A stretch of DNA of 19,472 bases from VRUG01 sp965372745. Its GTDB lineage: Bacteria; Planctomycetota; Phycisphaerae; Sedimentisphaerales; Anaerobacaceae. The notes below the pieces were generated by a model. That model searched no databases. It was not told the origin of the DNA and saw only the letters and a list, made by a program, of their open reading frames with translations. Made by a program: the position numbers and the translations under genes. The DNA lies in the NCBI GenBank assembly GCA_965372745.1, contig CBDVDM010000031.1, positions 1 through 19,472 of the forward strand, written 5' to 3'. Shown here piece after piece: positions 1 through 7,870 of the stretch (the stretch's first letter is position 1; every line of letters begins with the position of its first letter).

Positions 1-25
1 GGGGGTTCGAATCCCCCCGCCTCCA
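1..25 (+). tRNA. 3' end of a tRNA-like gene (tRNA or tmRNA), truncated by window edge
   Basis: Bases 1-5 (GGGGG) and 13-17 (CCCCC) form a five-pair T-stem around the loop TTCGAAT. Bases 18-24 (CGCCTCC) are the 3' acceptor strand and A25 is the discriminator. No CCA follows, so the tail would be added after transcription. Identity cannot be decided from the T-arm alone: the A discriminator and CCTCCA end fit tmRNA or tRNA-Ala, and an acceptor of the GGAGGCG type would also fit a tRNA-Ser. Confidence 0.65.
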
Positions 26-44
26 TTCTGCGTTCCCTGCTTGA

Positions 45-152
45 CAGGAAACGAAGACTGCTGTTGTTTTTACTGATAAGGGAAAAGCTCTGGAATTCGA
101 AAAGTATCTTAAAACAGCTTCGGGCAGAGCGTTCATCAAAAAGCGATTATAG
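45..152 (+). pseudogene. C-terminal remnant of a GIY-YIG nuclease-like gene
   Basis: Read in the frame beginning at base 45, the sequence gives about 35 codons ending in TAG at 150-152. They include FEKYLKTASGRAFIKKRL, which matches the usual C-terminus of small GIY-YIG superfamily proteins (typically FEKYLKSGSGRAF followed by basic residues). A TGA sits in the same frame at 42-44, no start codon lies between it and the fragment, and the GIY-YIG catalytic part is absent. The fragment starts only about 20 bases after the tRNA-like gene, so either the 5' part was deleted or a short tail was inserted there. It is unlikely to be expressed as a functional protein. Confidence 0.6.
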
Positions 153-155
153 AAC

Positions 156-187
156 AACAGGATTTGAGAAATATCTCAAATCCTGTT
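156..187. repeat. Perfect 14-bp inverted repeat (hairpin)
   Basis: AACAGGATTTGAGA at 156-169 is exactly complementary to TCTCAAATCCTGTT at 174-187, with the loop AATA. It lies directly after the GIY-YIG remnant. No T-run follows, so it is not a typical intrinsic terminator, although it could still act as a transcript 3' end or a small mobile palindrome. Read through on the plus strand it encodes GFEKYLKSC, an echo of the GIY-YIG tail just upstream. Confidence 0.75.
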
Positions 188-354
188 CCGGCTACGCCTG
201 CGGCGATTTTGTCCCTTCCGCCTTGGCCTCGAACTTTTCGCTCGGCCTCATAACGACTCTGTTACTCGAATAGGCTCTTAATATTGGAATTGCATCAGGA
301 CTTGGAAAGACATGTAGTTTTTGTAGTAAAATGCCGAAGAATAGAAAAGTGTAA

Positions 355-456
355 TACCCTTTAGGGTAATAAAATGCGCGTTTAAGGGAATTGTTTGTAT
401 AAAGGCTCTTACCCTCGCATTAGAGCGTAATTATTAATCGGAATTGGTGCAATATG
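355..456 (+). repeat. ~102-bp intergenic repeat, left copy (candidate cis-regulatory RNA)
   Basis: This block is closely similar to 18886-18992 in the same orientation. Both begin with the hairpin TACCCT-TT-AGGGTA, share a 30-base identical stretch (419-448 here) and end at an ATG. At the right end the block separates a membrane-protein gene from the next gene. Here the ATG at 454 opens only 17 codons before TAA at 505-507, so the copy has lost or never had a downstream gene of that kind. The region between 188 and 354 shows no gene, and neither does 508-565. Confidence 0.8.
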
Positions 457-565
457 TCGCTTAGCACTGTTTTTACTAAAAACCTCCTGGTGCCTGGACG
501 CATCTAATGCTACTGAAAACGCTGTTTTAGGCAATTCCGCCAACGTATCAGGATTAGCGATGCAA

Positions 566-594
566 TTACAATTGTAACAAAAATTTTGGATAAA
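566..594 (+). promoter_or_regulatory. Putative promoter of the coiled-coil rod gene
   Basis: TTACAA (566-571) and GATAAA (589-594) are separated by 17 bases, ending 18 bases before the ATG at 613. The -35 hexamer is half of a perfect 12-bp palindrome, TTACAATTGTAA (566-577), which could be an operator. The match to consensus is only moderate. Confidence 0.35.
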
Positions 595-612
595 TCTCTG
601 CTGTCCTGAAAG

Positions 613-3600
613 ATGGTTATGGCTCCATTAGAAATCAAGCCGCAAACCGCAAAGTTATTGGCAAAAGCAATAGCCAAAGCAAGGGTCGAAAAAACACAAG
701 TCGCCGGAATGAATGCTGATACTAAAAGGGCCATTGCCCAGATTAAGTCGAAGGCTGACAAGAAGGAGAGAGTGTATAGTAAAATCATAGCGAAAATCAA
801 GACCGAAACCGAGCAGTCGATCGCTAAGATCAAGGCGGAAGCTGCATCAAAAGAAGAGAGCCATGAGAAACGCATATTTCAAGTTGAGGCACAAGCCAGG
901 AACTCGTTAGCAGAAGAAAGGACAAGAACGGACAAAGCTGTATCGGCTCTTAAAGCAGAAGCTCAAGAAAGGTTAAAGGCTTACGAAGATGCGATAGCCA
1001 GAATCAAGGTAGACTCTGAAGAAACGATATCCAAAGTTAAGTCCGAGTCAGAAGAGGCCGTCGCTAAGGTTAAGGCGGAAGCTGCTGCAAAAGAAGAGAA
1101 CTACGAGAAACGCATATCTCAGGTTGAGGCACAAGCCCGGAACTCGTTAGCAGAAGAAAAAACAAGAGCGGATAAAGCTGTATCGGCTCTTAAAGCGGAG
1201 GCCCAAAAAAGGTCAAACGCTTACGAAGAGACGATAGCCAGAATCAAGATAGGCTCTGAAGATGCGATAGCCAAAGAAAAAGTAAGAGCCAGGAAAGAAT
1301 CAGAAGAGACTGTTACCAATATCAAATCGGAAGTTGCGGCAAGGGAGAAGAACTACAATGATACAATAGCAAAAATCAAGGCAGAGACGGAAGAGATTAC
1401 TACCAGGAACAAGGCGAAATCTGCATCAAAAAAAGAGGACTACGAGAAACGCATATCTCAAGTTGAGGCACGGGCCAGGAACTCGTTAGCAGAAGAAAGG
1501 ACAAGGGCGAATAAAGCTGTATCAACTCTTAAAGCAGAAGCTCAAGAAAAGTCAAAGGCTTACGAAGATGCGATAGCCAAAATCAAGGTAGACTCTGAAG
1601 AAACGATATCCAAAGTTAAGTCCGAGTCAGAAGAGATTGTCGCTAAGGTTAAGGCGGAAGCTGATGAGAAGCTGGCGGCTGAATCACGGGAAAGAATCAG
1701 GGCCGAGACGATTGCGGCGTCTGAGTCCGATACCATAATTAAAGCGGAAGAGAAGGCCAGATTAGAAGCCGAGGCAAGAGTCAGGGCCGAGCAACAGGCC
1801 AAAACGCAGTTAGAAGAAAATGCAAAAGCTTTCGGTGAGACGATAGCGAAAACTGAAGAAAGCCTGAAGGTAGAATGCCAAGCCAGATTGCAGACGGAGG
1901 AAAAACTCAGGGCTGAAACACAGGCGAGATTTAAGGCTGAATCTGCTGTACAGGCCGAGACAAAAAAAAGAGCTGAAGTTGAAACTAAGCTAAAGGCAAA
2001 AATCGACGCCAAATCCAAGAGGATAGCGCGAGTCAAGACTGGAGCGAAAAGAGCTATCGCCAGGATCAAATCTACTGCATCGGAAAAGGAGAAATCATAT
2101 AGTGAAATCATAGCGAAAATCAAGACCGAAACCGGGCAGTCAATAGCTAAAATTAAGGCGGAAGCTGCGGCAAAGGAGAAGAGCTACGATGATACAATAG
2201 CTAAAATTACGGCGGAGACGGAAGAGACTATTGCCAGGATCAAAACAGATTCTGCAGACGAAATAGCCAATGTTAGATTAGAAGCTCAGAAAGAGATAGA
2301 CAAAGAAAAAGTAAGAGCCAAGACAGAATCAGAAGAGATTATTACCAGGAACAAAGCGGAATCTGTATCAAAAGAAAAGAACTACGAGAAACGCATATCT
2401 CAGGTTGAGGCACAGGCCAGGAACTCGTTAGCAGAAGAAAAAACAAGAGCGGATAAAGCTGTATCGGCTCTTAAAGCGGAGGCCCAAAAAAGGTCAAACG
2501 CTTACGAAGAGACGATAGCCAGAATCAAGATAGGCTCTGAAGATGCGATAGTGAAAGTTAAGACACAAGCCCGTGGTATTATCGCTAAGGTTAAGGCAGA
2601 AGCTGATGAGAAGCTGGCAGCTGAATCACGGGAAAGAATCAGGGCCGAGGCGATAGCGGCGTCTGAATCCAAAGCCAGAACTAAAGCAGAAGAGAGAGCC
2701 AGATTAGAAGCCGAGGCAAGAGTCAGGGCCGAGCAACATGCCAAAACGCAGTTAGAAGAAAAGGCAAGAGCGGATAAAGCTGTATCGGCTCTCAAAGCAG
2801 AGGCTCAAGAAAAGTCAAACGCTTACAAAGAAACGATAGCCAGAATCAAGATGGACTCTGAAGAAACGATATCCAAAGAAAAAGTAAGAGCCAAGACAGA
2901 ATCAGAAGAGACTGTTACCAATATCAAATCGGAAGTTGCGGCAAGGGAGAAGAACTACAATGATACAATAGCAAAAATCAAGGCAGAGACGGAAGAGATT
3001 ACTGCCAGGAACAAGGCGGAATCTGCATCAAAAGAAAAGGACTATGAGAAACGCATATCTCGAGTTGAGGCACAAGCCCGGAACTCGTTAGCAGAAGAAA
3101 GGACAAGAACGGACAAAGCTGTATCGGCTCTCAAAGCAGAGGATCAAGAAAGGTCAAAGACTTACGAAGATACGATAGCCAAAATCAAGGTAGACTCTGA
3201 AGATACGATAGCCAAAGTTAAGGATGAAGCTCAAGATACTATCGCTAAGGTTAAGGCGAAAGCTGACGAGAAGCTGGCAGCTGAATACAATGCCAGAACT
3301 AAAACAGAAGAGAGGGCCAGATTAGAAGCAGAGGCAAGAGTCAGGGTCGAGCAACAGGCTAAAACGCAGTTAGAAGAAAAGGCAAGAGCTTTCGGTGAAA
3401 CGATAGCGAAAATCAAGGCGGAGACAGAAGAGACTATTGCCAGGAACAATTCGGAATCTGCATCAAAAGAAGTGAGTTATGAGAAACGCATATCTCAAGT
3501 TGAGGAACAGGCCCGGAACTCGTTATCAGAAGAAAGGACAAAAGCGGACGAAGCTGTATCGGTTCTTAAAGCAGAGGCTCAAGAAAGGTCAAAGACTTAC

Positions 3601-5034
3601 GAAGATGCGATAGCCAAAATTAAGGCACAAGCCAGGGGTATTATCGCTAAGGTTAGGGCGGAAACTGACGAGAAGCTGGCGGCTGAATCACAGGAAAGAG
3701 TCAGAGTTGAGGCAATAGCAACGTCTGAGTCCGATGCCAGAATTAAAACGGAAGAGAAGGCCAGATTAGAAGCCGAGGCAAGAGTCAGGGCCGAACAACA
3801 GGCCAAAACGCAGTTAGAAGAAAAAACAAGAGCTTTCAGTGATGCGATAACAAAAATCAAGACCGAAACTGAGCAGTCAATCGCCAGTGTCAAAACAGAG
3901 TCTGCAGACGAAATAGCCAATGTTAGATTAGAAACTCAGGAAGCAATAGCTAAAGAAAAAGTAAGAGCCAAGGCAGAATCAGAAGAGACTATTGCCAAGA
4001 TCAAAGTGGAATCTGCATCAAAAGAAGAGAGCCATGAGAAACGCATATCTCAGGTTGAGGCACAGGCCCGGAACTTGTTAGCAGAGGGAAAAACGAGAGC
4101 GGATGAAGTTATATCAACTCTTAAAGCAGAGGCCCAAGAGAGATCAAAGACTTACGAAGATGCGATAGCTAAAATTAAATCCGATTCAGAAGAGACTATC
4201 GCTAAGGTTAAGGAGGAAGCTGACGAGAAGCTGGCGGCTGAATCACGGGAAAGAATCAGGGCCGAGACGATTGCGGCGTCTGAGTCCGATACCAGAATTA
4301 AAGCGGAAGAGAAGGCCAGATTAGAAGCCGAGGCAAGAGTCAGGGTCGAGCAACATGCCAAAACGCAGTTAGAAGAAAAGACAACGGCTTTCGGTGAGAC
4401 GATAGCGAAAGTCAAGGCCGAAACCAAGCAGTGGATTGCTAAGATTAAGGCGGAAGCTGCGGTAAGGGAGAAGAACTACAATGATACGATAGCGAAAATC
4501 AAGGTAGACTCTGAAGATGCGATAGCCAAAGTTAAGGCACAAGCCCGGGGTATTATCGCTAAGGTTAAATCTGAAGCTAACGAGAAGCTGGTGGCCGAAT
4601 CACATGAAAGAATCAGGGCCGAGGCGATTGCGGCGTCTGAGTCCGATGCAAAAGTCAGGGTTGAACAACAGGCCAAAACGCAGTTAGAAGAAAAGGCAAA
4701 AGCTTTCGGTGATGCGATAACAAAAATCAAGACTGAAACCAGGCGGTTGATTGCCAGGATCAAAGCGAAATCTGAGGAAAAATCAAAAGCTCAGACGGAA
4801 GAGATATCAAAAATCAATGCAGAGTTGGGAATAAAAATAATGAGAATCAAAATAGAGGCCAACAATGCGATAGCTAAGGAACAAATCAAGACAAAAAAAT
4901 TGGAGAAACAGCTAATCAAACATAAAACAGAGAACTCAATACCTAATGTTAAAAAGTTTGCGGAGAAGCTTGGGGGCTATATTAAAACCGAAGAAGTGTT
5001 GGAAAATCCACCTATGATTTCCAACACGCTGTAA
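613..5034 (+). CDS. Giant Ala/Lys/Glu-rich coiled-coil rod protein with shuffled internal repeats
   Basis: Unrecognised 1473-residue protein, almost wholly charged alpha-helix with patterns such as IAKIKAETEETIA and RLEAEARVRAEQQAKTQLEE. It has no signal peptide, membrane segment or globular domain, except perhaps a short C-terminal end (about the last 40 residues). The motif KRISQVEAQARNSLAEE recurs seven times with minor changes, beginning near nucleotides 865, 1108, 1447, 2389, 3049, 3484 and 4040, and other modules (DEKLAAESRERIRAE, EEKARLEAEARVRAEQ) recur between them in varying order. The start is the ATG at 613, with another ATG two codons on; only a weak purine stretch precedes it. 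The 3' end overlaps the convergent gene at 5012-5545 by 23 bp. A cytoplasmic scaffold or filament-like role is possible but is inference. Some TolA-like or LEA-like proteins look similar merely by composition. Confidence 0.85.
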   Translation: MVMAPLEIKPQTAKLLAKAIAKARVEKTQVAGMNADTKRAIAQIKSKADKKERVYSKIIAKIKTETEQSIAKIKAEAASKEESHEKRIFQVEAQARNSLAEERTRTDKAVSALKAEAQERLKAYEDAIARIKVDSEETISKVKSESEEAVAKVKAEAAAKEENYEKRISQVEAQARNSLAEEKTRADKAVSALKAEAQKRSNAYEETIARIKIGSEDAIAKEKVRARKESEETVTNIKSEVAAREKNYNDTIAKIKAETEEITTRNKAKSASKKEDYEKRISQVEARARNSLAEERTRANKAVSTLKAEAQEKSKAYEDAIAKIKVDSEETISKVKSESEEIVAKVKAEADEKLAAESRERIRAETIAASESDTIIKAEEKARLEAEARVRAEQQAKTQLEENAKAFGETIAKTEESLKVECQARLQTEEKLRAETQARFKAESAVQAETKKRAEVETKLKAKIDAKSKRIARVKTGAKRAIARIKSTASEKEKSYSEIIAKIKTETGQSIAKIKAEAAAKEKSYDDTIAKITAETEETIARIKTDSADEIANVRLEAQKEIDKEKVRAKTESEEIITRNKAESVSKEKNYEKRISQVEAQARNSLAEEKTRADKAVSALKAEAQKRSNAYEETIARIKIGSEDAIVKVKTQARGIIAKVKAEADEKLAAESRERIRAEAIAASESKARTKAEERARLEAEARVRAEQHAKTQLEEKARADKAVSALKAEAQEKSNAYKETIARIKMDSEETISKEKVRAKTESEETVTNIKSEVAAREKNYNDTIAKIKAETEEITARNKAESASKEKDYEKRISRVEAQARNSLAEERTRTDKAVSALKAEDQERSKTYEDTIAKIKVDSEDTIAKVKDEAQDTIAKVKAKADEKLAAEYNARTKTEERARLEAEARVRVEQQAKTQLEEKARAFGETIAKIKAETEETIARNNSESASKEVSYEKRISQVEEQARNSLSEERTKADEAVSVLKAEAQERSKTYEDAIAKIKAQARGIIAKVRAETDEKLAAESQERVRVEAIATSESDARIKTEEKARLEAEARVRAEQQAKTQLEEKTRAFSDAITKIKTETEQSIASVKTESADEIANVRLETQEAIAKEKVRAKAESEETIAKIKVESASKEESHEKRISQVEAQARNLLAEGKTRADEVISTLKAEAQERSKTYEDAIAKIKSDSEETIAKVKEEADEKLAAESRERIRAETIAASESDTRIKAEEKARLEAEARVRVEQHAKTQLEEKTTAFGETIAKVKAETKQWIAKIKAEAAVREKNYNDTIAKIKVDSEDAIAKVKAQARGIIAKVKSEANEKLVAESHERIRAEAIAASESDAKVRVEQQAKTQLEEKAKAFGDAITKIKTETRRLIARIKAKSEEKSKAQTEEISKINAELGIKIMRIKIEANNAIAKEQIKTKKLEKQLIKHKTENSIPNVKKFAEKLGGYIKTEEVLENPPMISNTL
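1105..1269 (+). repeat. Internal duplicated segment of the rod gene, copy 1
   Basis: This 165-bp segment is repeated at 2386-2550 with only two base differences, both in the stretch coding for QAR. Such near-identity at synonymous positions points to recent duplication or gene conversion inside the gene. Confidence 0.85.
2386..2550 (+). repeat. Internal duplicated segment of the rod gene, copy 2
   Basis: Partner of 1105-1269 at an offset of 1281 bp. A different shared block (about 1271-1416 versus 2873-3018) has an offset of 1602 bp, so the gene is a mosaic of separately copied modules rather than a single tandem array. Confidence 0.85.
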
Positions 5035-5545
5035 GAGTTTGGATGGCGTTGTACCGGCCTGAGTTTTCAGGGCGTATTTTTTTTATCGAAGCTCCGACTG
5101 ACAAAATAATTTCGACAGAACCATCGGTTGGAATATGTACTATATCTGCGCCTTCTTTTAGAAAAGTGCAAGACGGACACCATGCAGTTTGCCTACCGCC
5201 CGTTTGCTTTATTCCTGAACCGTCATATTTCAACTTATATTCGGTCAGGAGTGCGTGTGGGCCAAATGACAATTCTGCACTGTTATTATTATTTGCCGTG
5301 ATGGTTACGTCGCCATTTGTATAGAGTGTAAGGACAGCTTCGCCGGCGGCCTGTTTGTTTTCGGCAGTAAGGCTGCCAAGATCAATCTCTGGAAAAGATA
5401 TTTTTGACCATTCGACAATATTCGCGACAGTACATGATATTTTGCATGTGGCAGTGGCCGGCATTGGAACAGCCGCGACCAGTTCCTGCACACTTGACAA
5501 AGCATATACTATCAGCAATATGACTGATAATCTACCGCTCCTCAT
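5012..5545 (-). CDS. Secreted subunit-like beta-sandwich protein (paralogue of the 5883 product)
   Basis: This 177-residue protein has an N-terminal signal peptide (about residues 1-25, ending ELVAA) and a single beta-rich domain. It aligns by eye with the product at 5883-6467 and with the last ~140 residues of the product at 9415-10656. Shared landmarks are a TC.IS.TV..I.EW strand, an F..IDL turn, a TNG.V.I.ANN strand, LLTEYKL.YDG.G, and the closing Y.AIQTLTA.W. It is the most divergent of the three, with extra cysteines (WCPSC). It is transcribed away from the main operon, and its 3' end overlaps the rod gene by 23 bp. Function unknown; by context it may be an alternative or regulatory subunit of a surface structure. 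The promoter places the start of transcription almost at the ATG, so the mRNA may be leaderless. Confidence 0.8.
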   Translation of the reverse strand: MRSGRLSVILLIVYALSSVQELVAAVPMPATATCKISCTVANIVEWSKISFPEIDLGSLTAENKQAAGEAVLTLYTNGDVTITANNNNSAELSFGPHALLTEYKLKYDGSGIKQTGGRQTAWCPSCTFLKEGADIVHIPTDGSVEIILSVGASIKKIRPENSGRYNAIQTLTACWKS

Positions 5546-5554
5546 TATGCAGTT

Positions 5555-5584
5555 ATTATATCAAAATCGGGCCATAAAAGTCAA
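5555..5584 (-). promoter_or_regulatory. Strong promoter for the minus-strand subunit gene, possibly leaderless
   Basis: Read on the minus strand, TTGACT (5584-5579) and a perfect TATAAT (5560-5555) are 18 bases apart. The expected start point, about 7 bases downstream, falls near 5548, only about three bases before the ATG at 5545. No Shine-Dalgarno sequence fits in between. Confidence 0.6.
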
Positions 5585-5778
5585 GAAGAACAAAACTCTT
5601 ATCGGTTATAGGGCCTAAAGGATTGCCACGTCCCATAAATATAACAAATCGGTAGCCATATCGGTTGTATGAATCAGTAAAAGAGGTTTCCATACTGGAT
5701 GACGTACAGAGATACACTAACAGCACTGTTGTTTTCCGAGATTTATACGGGGGTGCTGAATTTCGGAAAGTACCTGAT

Positions 5779-5808
5779 TTGACATCTGATTAGAAGTAGC
5801 AACATAAT
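5779..5808 (+). promoter_or_regulatory. Promoter of the subunit-secretin operon
   Basis: A perfect TTGACA (5779-5784) and CATAAT (5803-5808) are separated by 18 bases. They lie about 75 bases before the ATG at 5883 in the 337-bp divergent intergenic region. The remainder of that region (5585-5778) shows no gene. Confidence 0.6.
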
Positions 5809-5832
5809 TGAGTCGATAATTGAAAATGAGAA

Positions 5833-5853
5833 ACCACTTTATAAAAAGGTGGT
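5833..5853 (+). promoter_or_regulatory. 5'-leader hairpin of the subunit gene
   Basis: ACCACTTT (5833-5840) pairs with AAGGTGGT (5846-5853) through eight pairs, one of them G-U, around the loop ATAAA. It would sit in the transcribed leader, 29 bases before the ATG at 5883. It could stabilise the mRNA of an abundant subunit or modulate its translation. No T-run follows, so it is not a terminator. Confidence 0.5.
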
Positions 5854-5882
5854 ATTATAGCCTAAAGAATTGGATGTAAAAT

Positions 5883-6467
5883 ATGAATAGTTTTGCTAAA
5901 TTCTTATTGCTATGCGTAGCTTGCGTTGCAATAGTTGTTCTTACTACAAAACTGTTATTTGCCGCTGACCCAGGACCTGATTCGGCTACATGCGCTATAT
6001 CTGTAACCGTTGACTCAATTATAGAGTGGGAAGGAGCAAATTTTGCCGCTATTGACCTGGATTCGCAGGAAGCTGCAATTTCTGCACAGGCTCATACTCC
6101 GGAAGGCAGCTCAGTGTATACATTATGGACAAACTGTAATGTAGCACTTTCTGCGAATAACACAACAGCATCTCAATTGTCAGATGGTACTGACACTCTT
6201 GTAACGAAGTATAAGATGTCCGAAGATGGTGACGGTGAGGCTACCACAGGCGCTACTGCTGCTGCTGAAGCTACCAGTGGGGTAGGTTCCTATGTACTTT
6301 ATGATAGTTTTCTAAGTAGTGCTTTAGCTATAACCCATGTAAATACCGATGGTGCCGTTGAGGTTACATTATATGTAGAAGCAAGTAACGCCGCTGATGA
6401 GGTCTCGGATTCCGGCGATTACACAGCGATACAAACCATTACCGCTACCTGGGTAAGTGATAATTAA
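5883..6467 (+). CDS. Small secreted pilin-like or surface subunit, beta-sandwich
   Basis: This 194-residue protein has a signal peptide (about residues 1-28, a hydrophobic core ending LLFAA) and a single beta-rich domain. Two cysteines, in ATCAISVTV and TNCNVALS, are placed so that they could form the disulphide seen in many exported subunits. Conserved stretches are SDGTDTLVTKYK, YDSFLSSALAITHV and VEVTLYVEASNAADEV, all found again in the C-terminal domain of the adhesin at 9415. GGA at 5872-5874 serves as a ribosome binding site 8 bases before the ATG. It is the first gene of the operon, in the position of the major subunit in chaperone-usher clusters. The exact family is not recognised and the subunit role is inferred from context. 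Confidence 0.85.
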   Translation: MNSFAKFLLLCVACVAIVVLTTKLLFAADPGPDSATCAISVTVDSIIEWEGANFAAIDLDSQEAAISAQAHTPEGSSVYTLWTNCNVALSANNTTASQLSDGTDTLVTKYKMSEDGDGEATTGATAAAEATSGVGSYVLYDSFLSSALAITHVNTDGAVEVTLYVEASNAADEVSDSGDYTAIQTITATWVSDN

Positions 6468-6536
6468 TTGAGCCAATGTTTAATCAGGGTAAAGAACCAA
6501 ATAATATTTATATTTAATTGGATAAAAGGGAAAATT

Positions 6537-7856
6537 ATGAAAGGGAATTCATGTACATGCAGCTTCGGAGGAGCAGGGTTGATTGCCCTGTTCTTTTTTA
6601 TTTTGCCGTTAGAAGTCTTTGCCGGTTTGGCAGTCAGTCCCCTTCAGCAGAGGGTTGAGGTCAAACCGGGCAAAAAAACGACCTTCTTTATTACGCTGAC
6701 AAATAACAACAGAGGGCCTCAGACTCAGGCCTGCAACGTCAGGCTGGACATACTTGATTTTGCGGTTTCTGATGATGGACAACTTTCTTTCGGCGAAGAA
6801 TATAAACATAGTCGCTCTGCCGCTGACTGGTTCAGCTTTGAGAATGATGAAATTGTTCTTGAGCCGGGCGAATCCCGAAAAATGAAAGCGACGGTAACAG
6901 CCCCGATAAATGCCGATGGTGATTATTGGGCAGCTGTTATGGTTAGGCTGGGCAAATCCGAAGAGGACGAAAAGGGTGTACAGGTTAAACTGCAAACCGC
7001 ATCAGGTGTATTTATACACGTGGCACGAAGAAACTATATCGAACGCGGAAGTGTTATTGATGCGAATATTGTTCTCCCTGAATTTGACATATCCGGTAAT
7101 CTTCCAACAGAAGACACGCCTGAGCAGGTTCCTGAAGAGATTAGAAAAAAGCAGGTATTAAAAATCGAAGCGGAACTGAAAAATGATGGATTGGTATCTT
7201 TTCTGGCGAGAGGCAAGGCATACCTTTATTCTGCTGGAAGCTGGCGCAGAATAGCTACTATTCCGCTGCACTCAAACCGCAGACGTGTTTTACCCGGTGA
7301 CAGCCGCTGGTTTACCGGCGTGATGGCTCAACCGTTACCGGCTGGGCAATACAAACTTCGCACGTTCTTTGCTTCCGATTCGAAATATAAACGCAAAATG
7401 ACCAGGGATATGGAGTTCTCAATAAGCGAGGACATGGCATGTACATGGGCAGAGAATTTTGTAAGTGAAGATACACCGACACTGGGTATCGAACCACAAC
7501 ACATCGAGTTGAAATTAAATCCCGGACGTCTGACCGCTGCGAGATTTCAGGTTACCAACCAGAGTTTAGGTACCATTGTTACTAATTGCCGAGTTGAAGG
7601 CGATGGGTCGCATAAAGATTGGCTGGAACTGAAAACAGCTGATTTTACCCTTGCTCCCAAAACACAACGTTCCACGACTTGTGTGGTCAAAATACCTTCT
7701 GATGCTCAACCTGGACAATACAACTGGACTATTCACGTTGAAACGGAACGTTCTGGTTTAACAAATCAAGAAAAAAATAATCCTGAACAGTATAAAGTCG
7801 CAGTTTGTATTGTGGTTGATGAACATATTCGTGTTATCGCAAATAAGCAAGAATAA
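6537..7856 (+). CDS. Secreted three-domain Ig-like protein, DUF916/periplasmic chaperone-like
   Basis: This 439-residue protein has a signal peptide (residues 1-29, cleavage after EVFA). Domain 1 (about 30-165) begins LAVSPLQQRVEVKPGKK and contains WFSFENDEIVLEPGESRKM, the beta-sandwich style of DUF916 (WxL-interacting protein) and PapD-like folds. A second beta domain (about 220-300) and a third (about 318-437, starting LGIEPQHIELKLNPGRLTA, again with an LAPKTQRSTTCVV strand) follow. I chose the ATG at 6537: AAAAGGG lies 6 bases upstream and a signal peptide begins there, whereas extension to TTG at 6468 would merely abut the previous stop. By position it could be the subunit chaperone or a cell-wall/surface anchor partner. 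Which of these applies cannot be settled from sequence alone. Confidence 0.8.
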   Translation: MKGNSCTCSFGGAGLIALFFFILPLEVFAGLAVSPLQQRVEVKPGKKTTFFITLTNNNRGPQTQACNVRLDILDFAVSDDGQLSFGEEYKHSRSAADWFSFENDEIVLEPGESRKMKATVTAPINADGDYWAAVMVRLGKSEEDEKGVQVKLQTASGVFIHVARRNYIERGSVIDANIVLPEFDISGNLPTEDTPEQVPEEIRKKQVLKIEAELKNDGLVSFLARGKAYLYSAGSWRRIATIPLHSNRRRVLPGDSRWFTGVMAQPLPAGQYKLRTFFASDSKYKRKMTRDMEFSISEDMACTWAENFVSEDTPTLGIEPQHIELKLNPGRLTAARFQVTNQSLGTIVTNCRVEGDGSHKDWLELKTADFTLAPKTQRSTTCVVKIPSDAQPGQYNWTIHVETERSGLTNQEKNNPEQYKVAVCIVVDEHIRVIANKQE

Positions 7857-7870
7857 ATGTGGGTTTGTTA

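Noticed and set aside
64..273. 69-codon plus-strand open frame at the left end
   Set aside because: Out of frame with the GIY-YIG remnant over its first part and crosses the hairpin; no ribosome site. Only the short GIY-YIG-like echo is of interest.
1560..4763. Several long open frames on the minus strand inside the rod gene
   Set aside because: They mirror the repetitive Ala/Lys/Glu codon pattern of the plus-strand gene (giving Ser/Ala/Leu-rich shadows), and no independent start signals were seen.
613..5034. CRISPR-like or tandem minisatellite array
   Set aside because: Repeats are irregular, coding and in frame throughout, with no uniform spacer length.
5613..5867. Short direct repeat GCCTAAAG at 5613 and 5860 in the divergent region
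   Set aside because: Eight identical bases with only weak flanking similarity, consistent with chance.
6468..6536. Upstream extension of the Ig-like gene to TTG at 6468
   Set aside because: It would begin right after the previous stop without a ribosome site and would bury the signal peptide that starts at ATG 6537.
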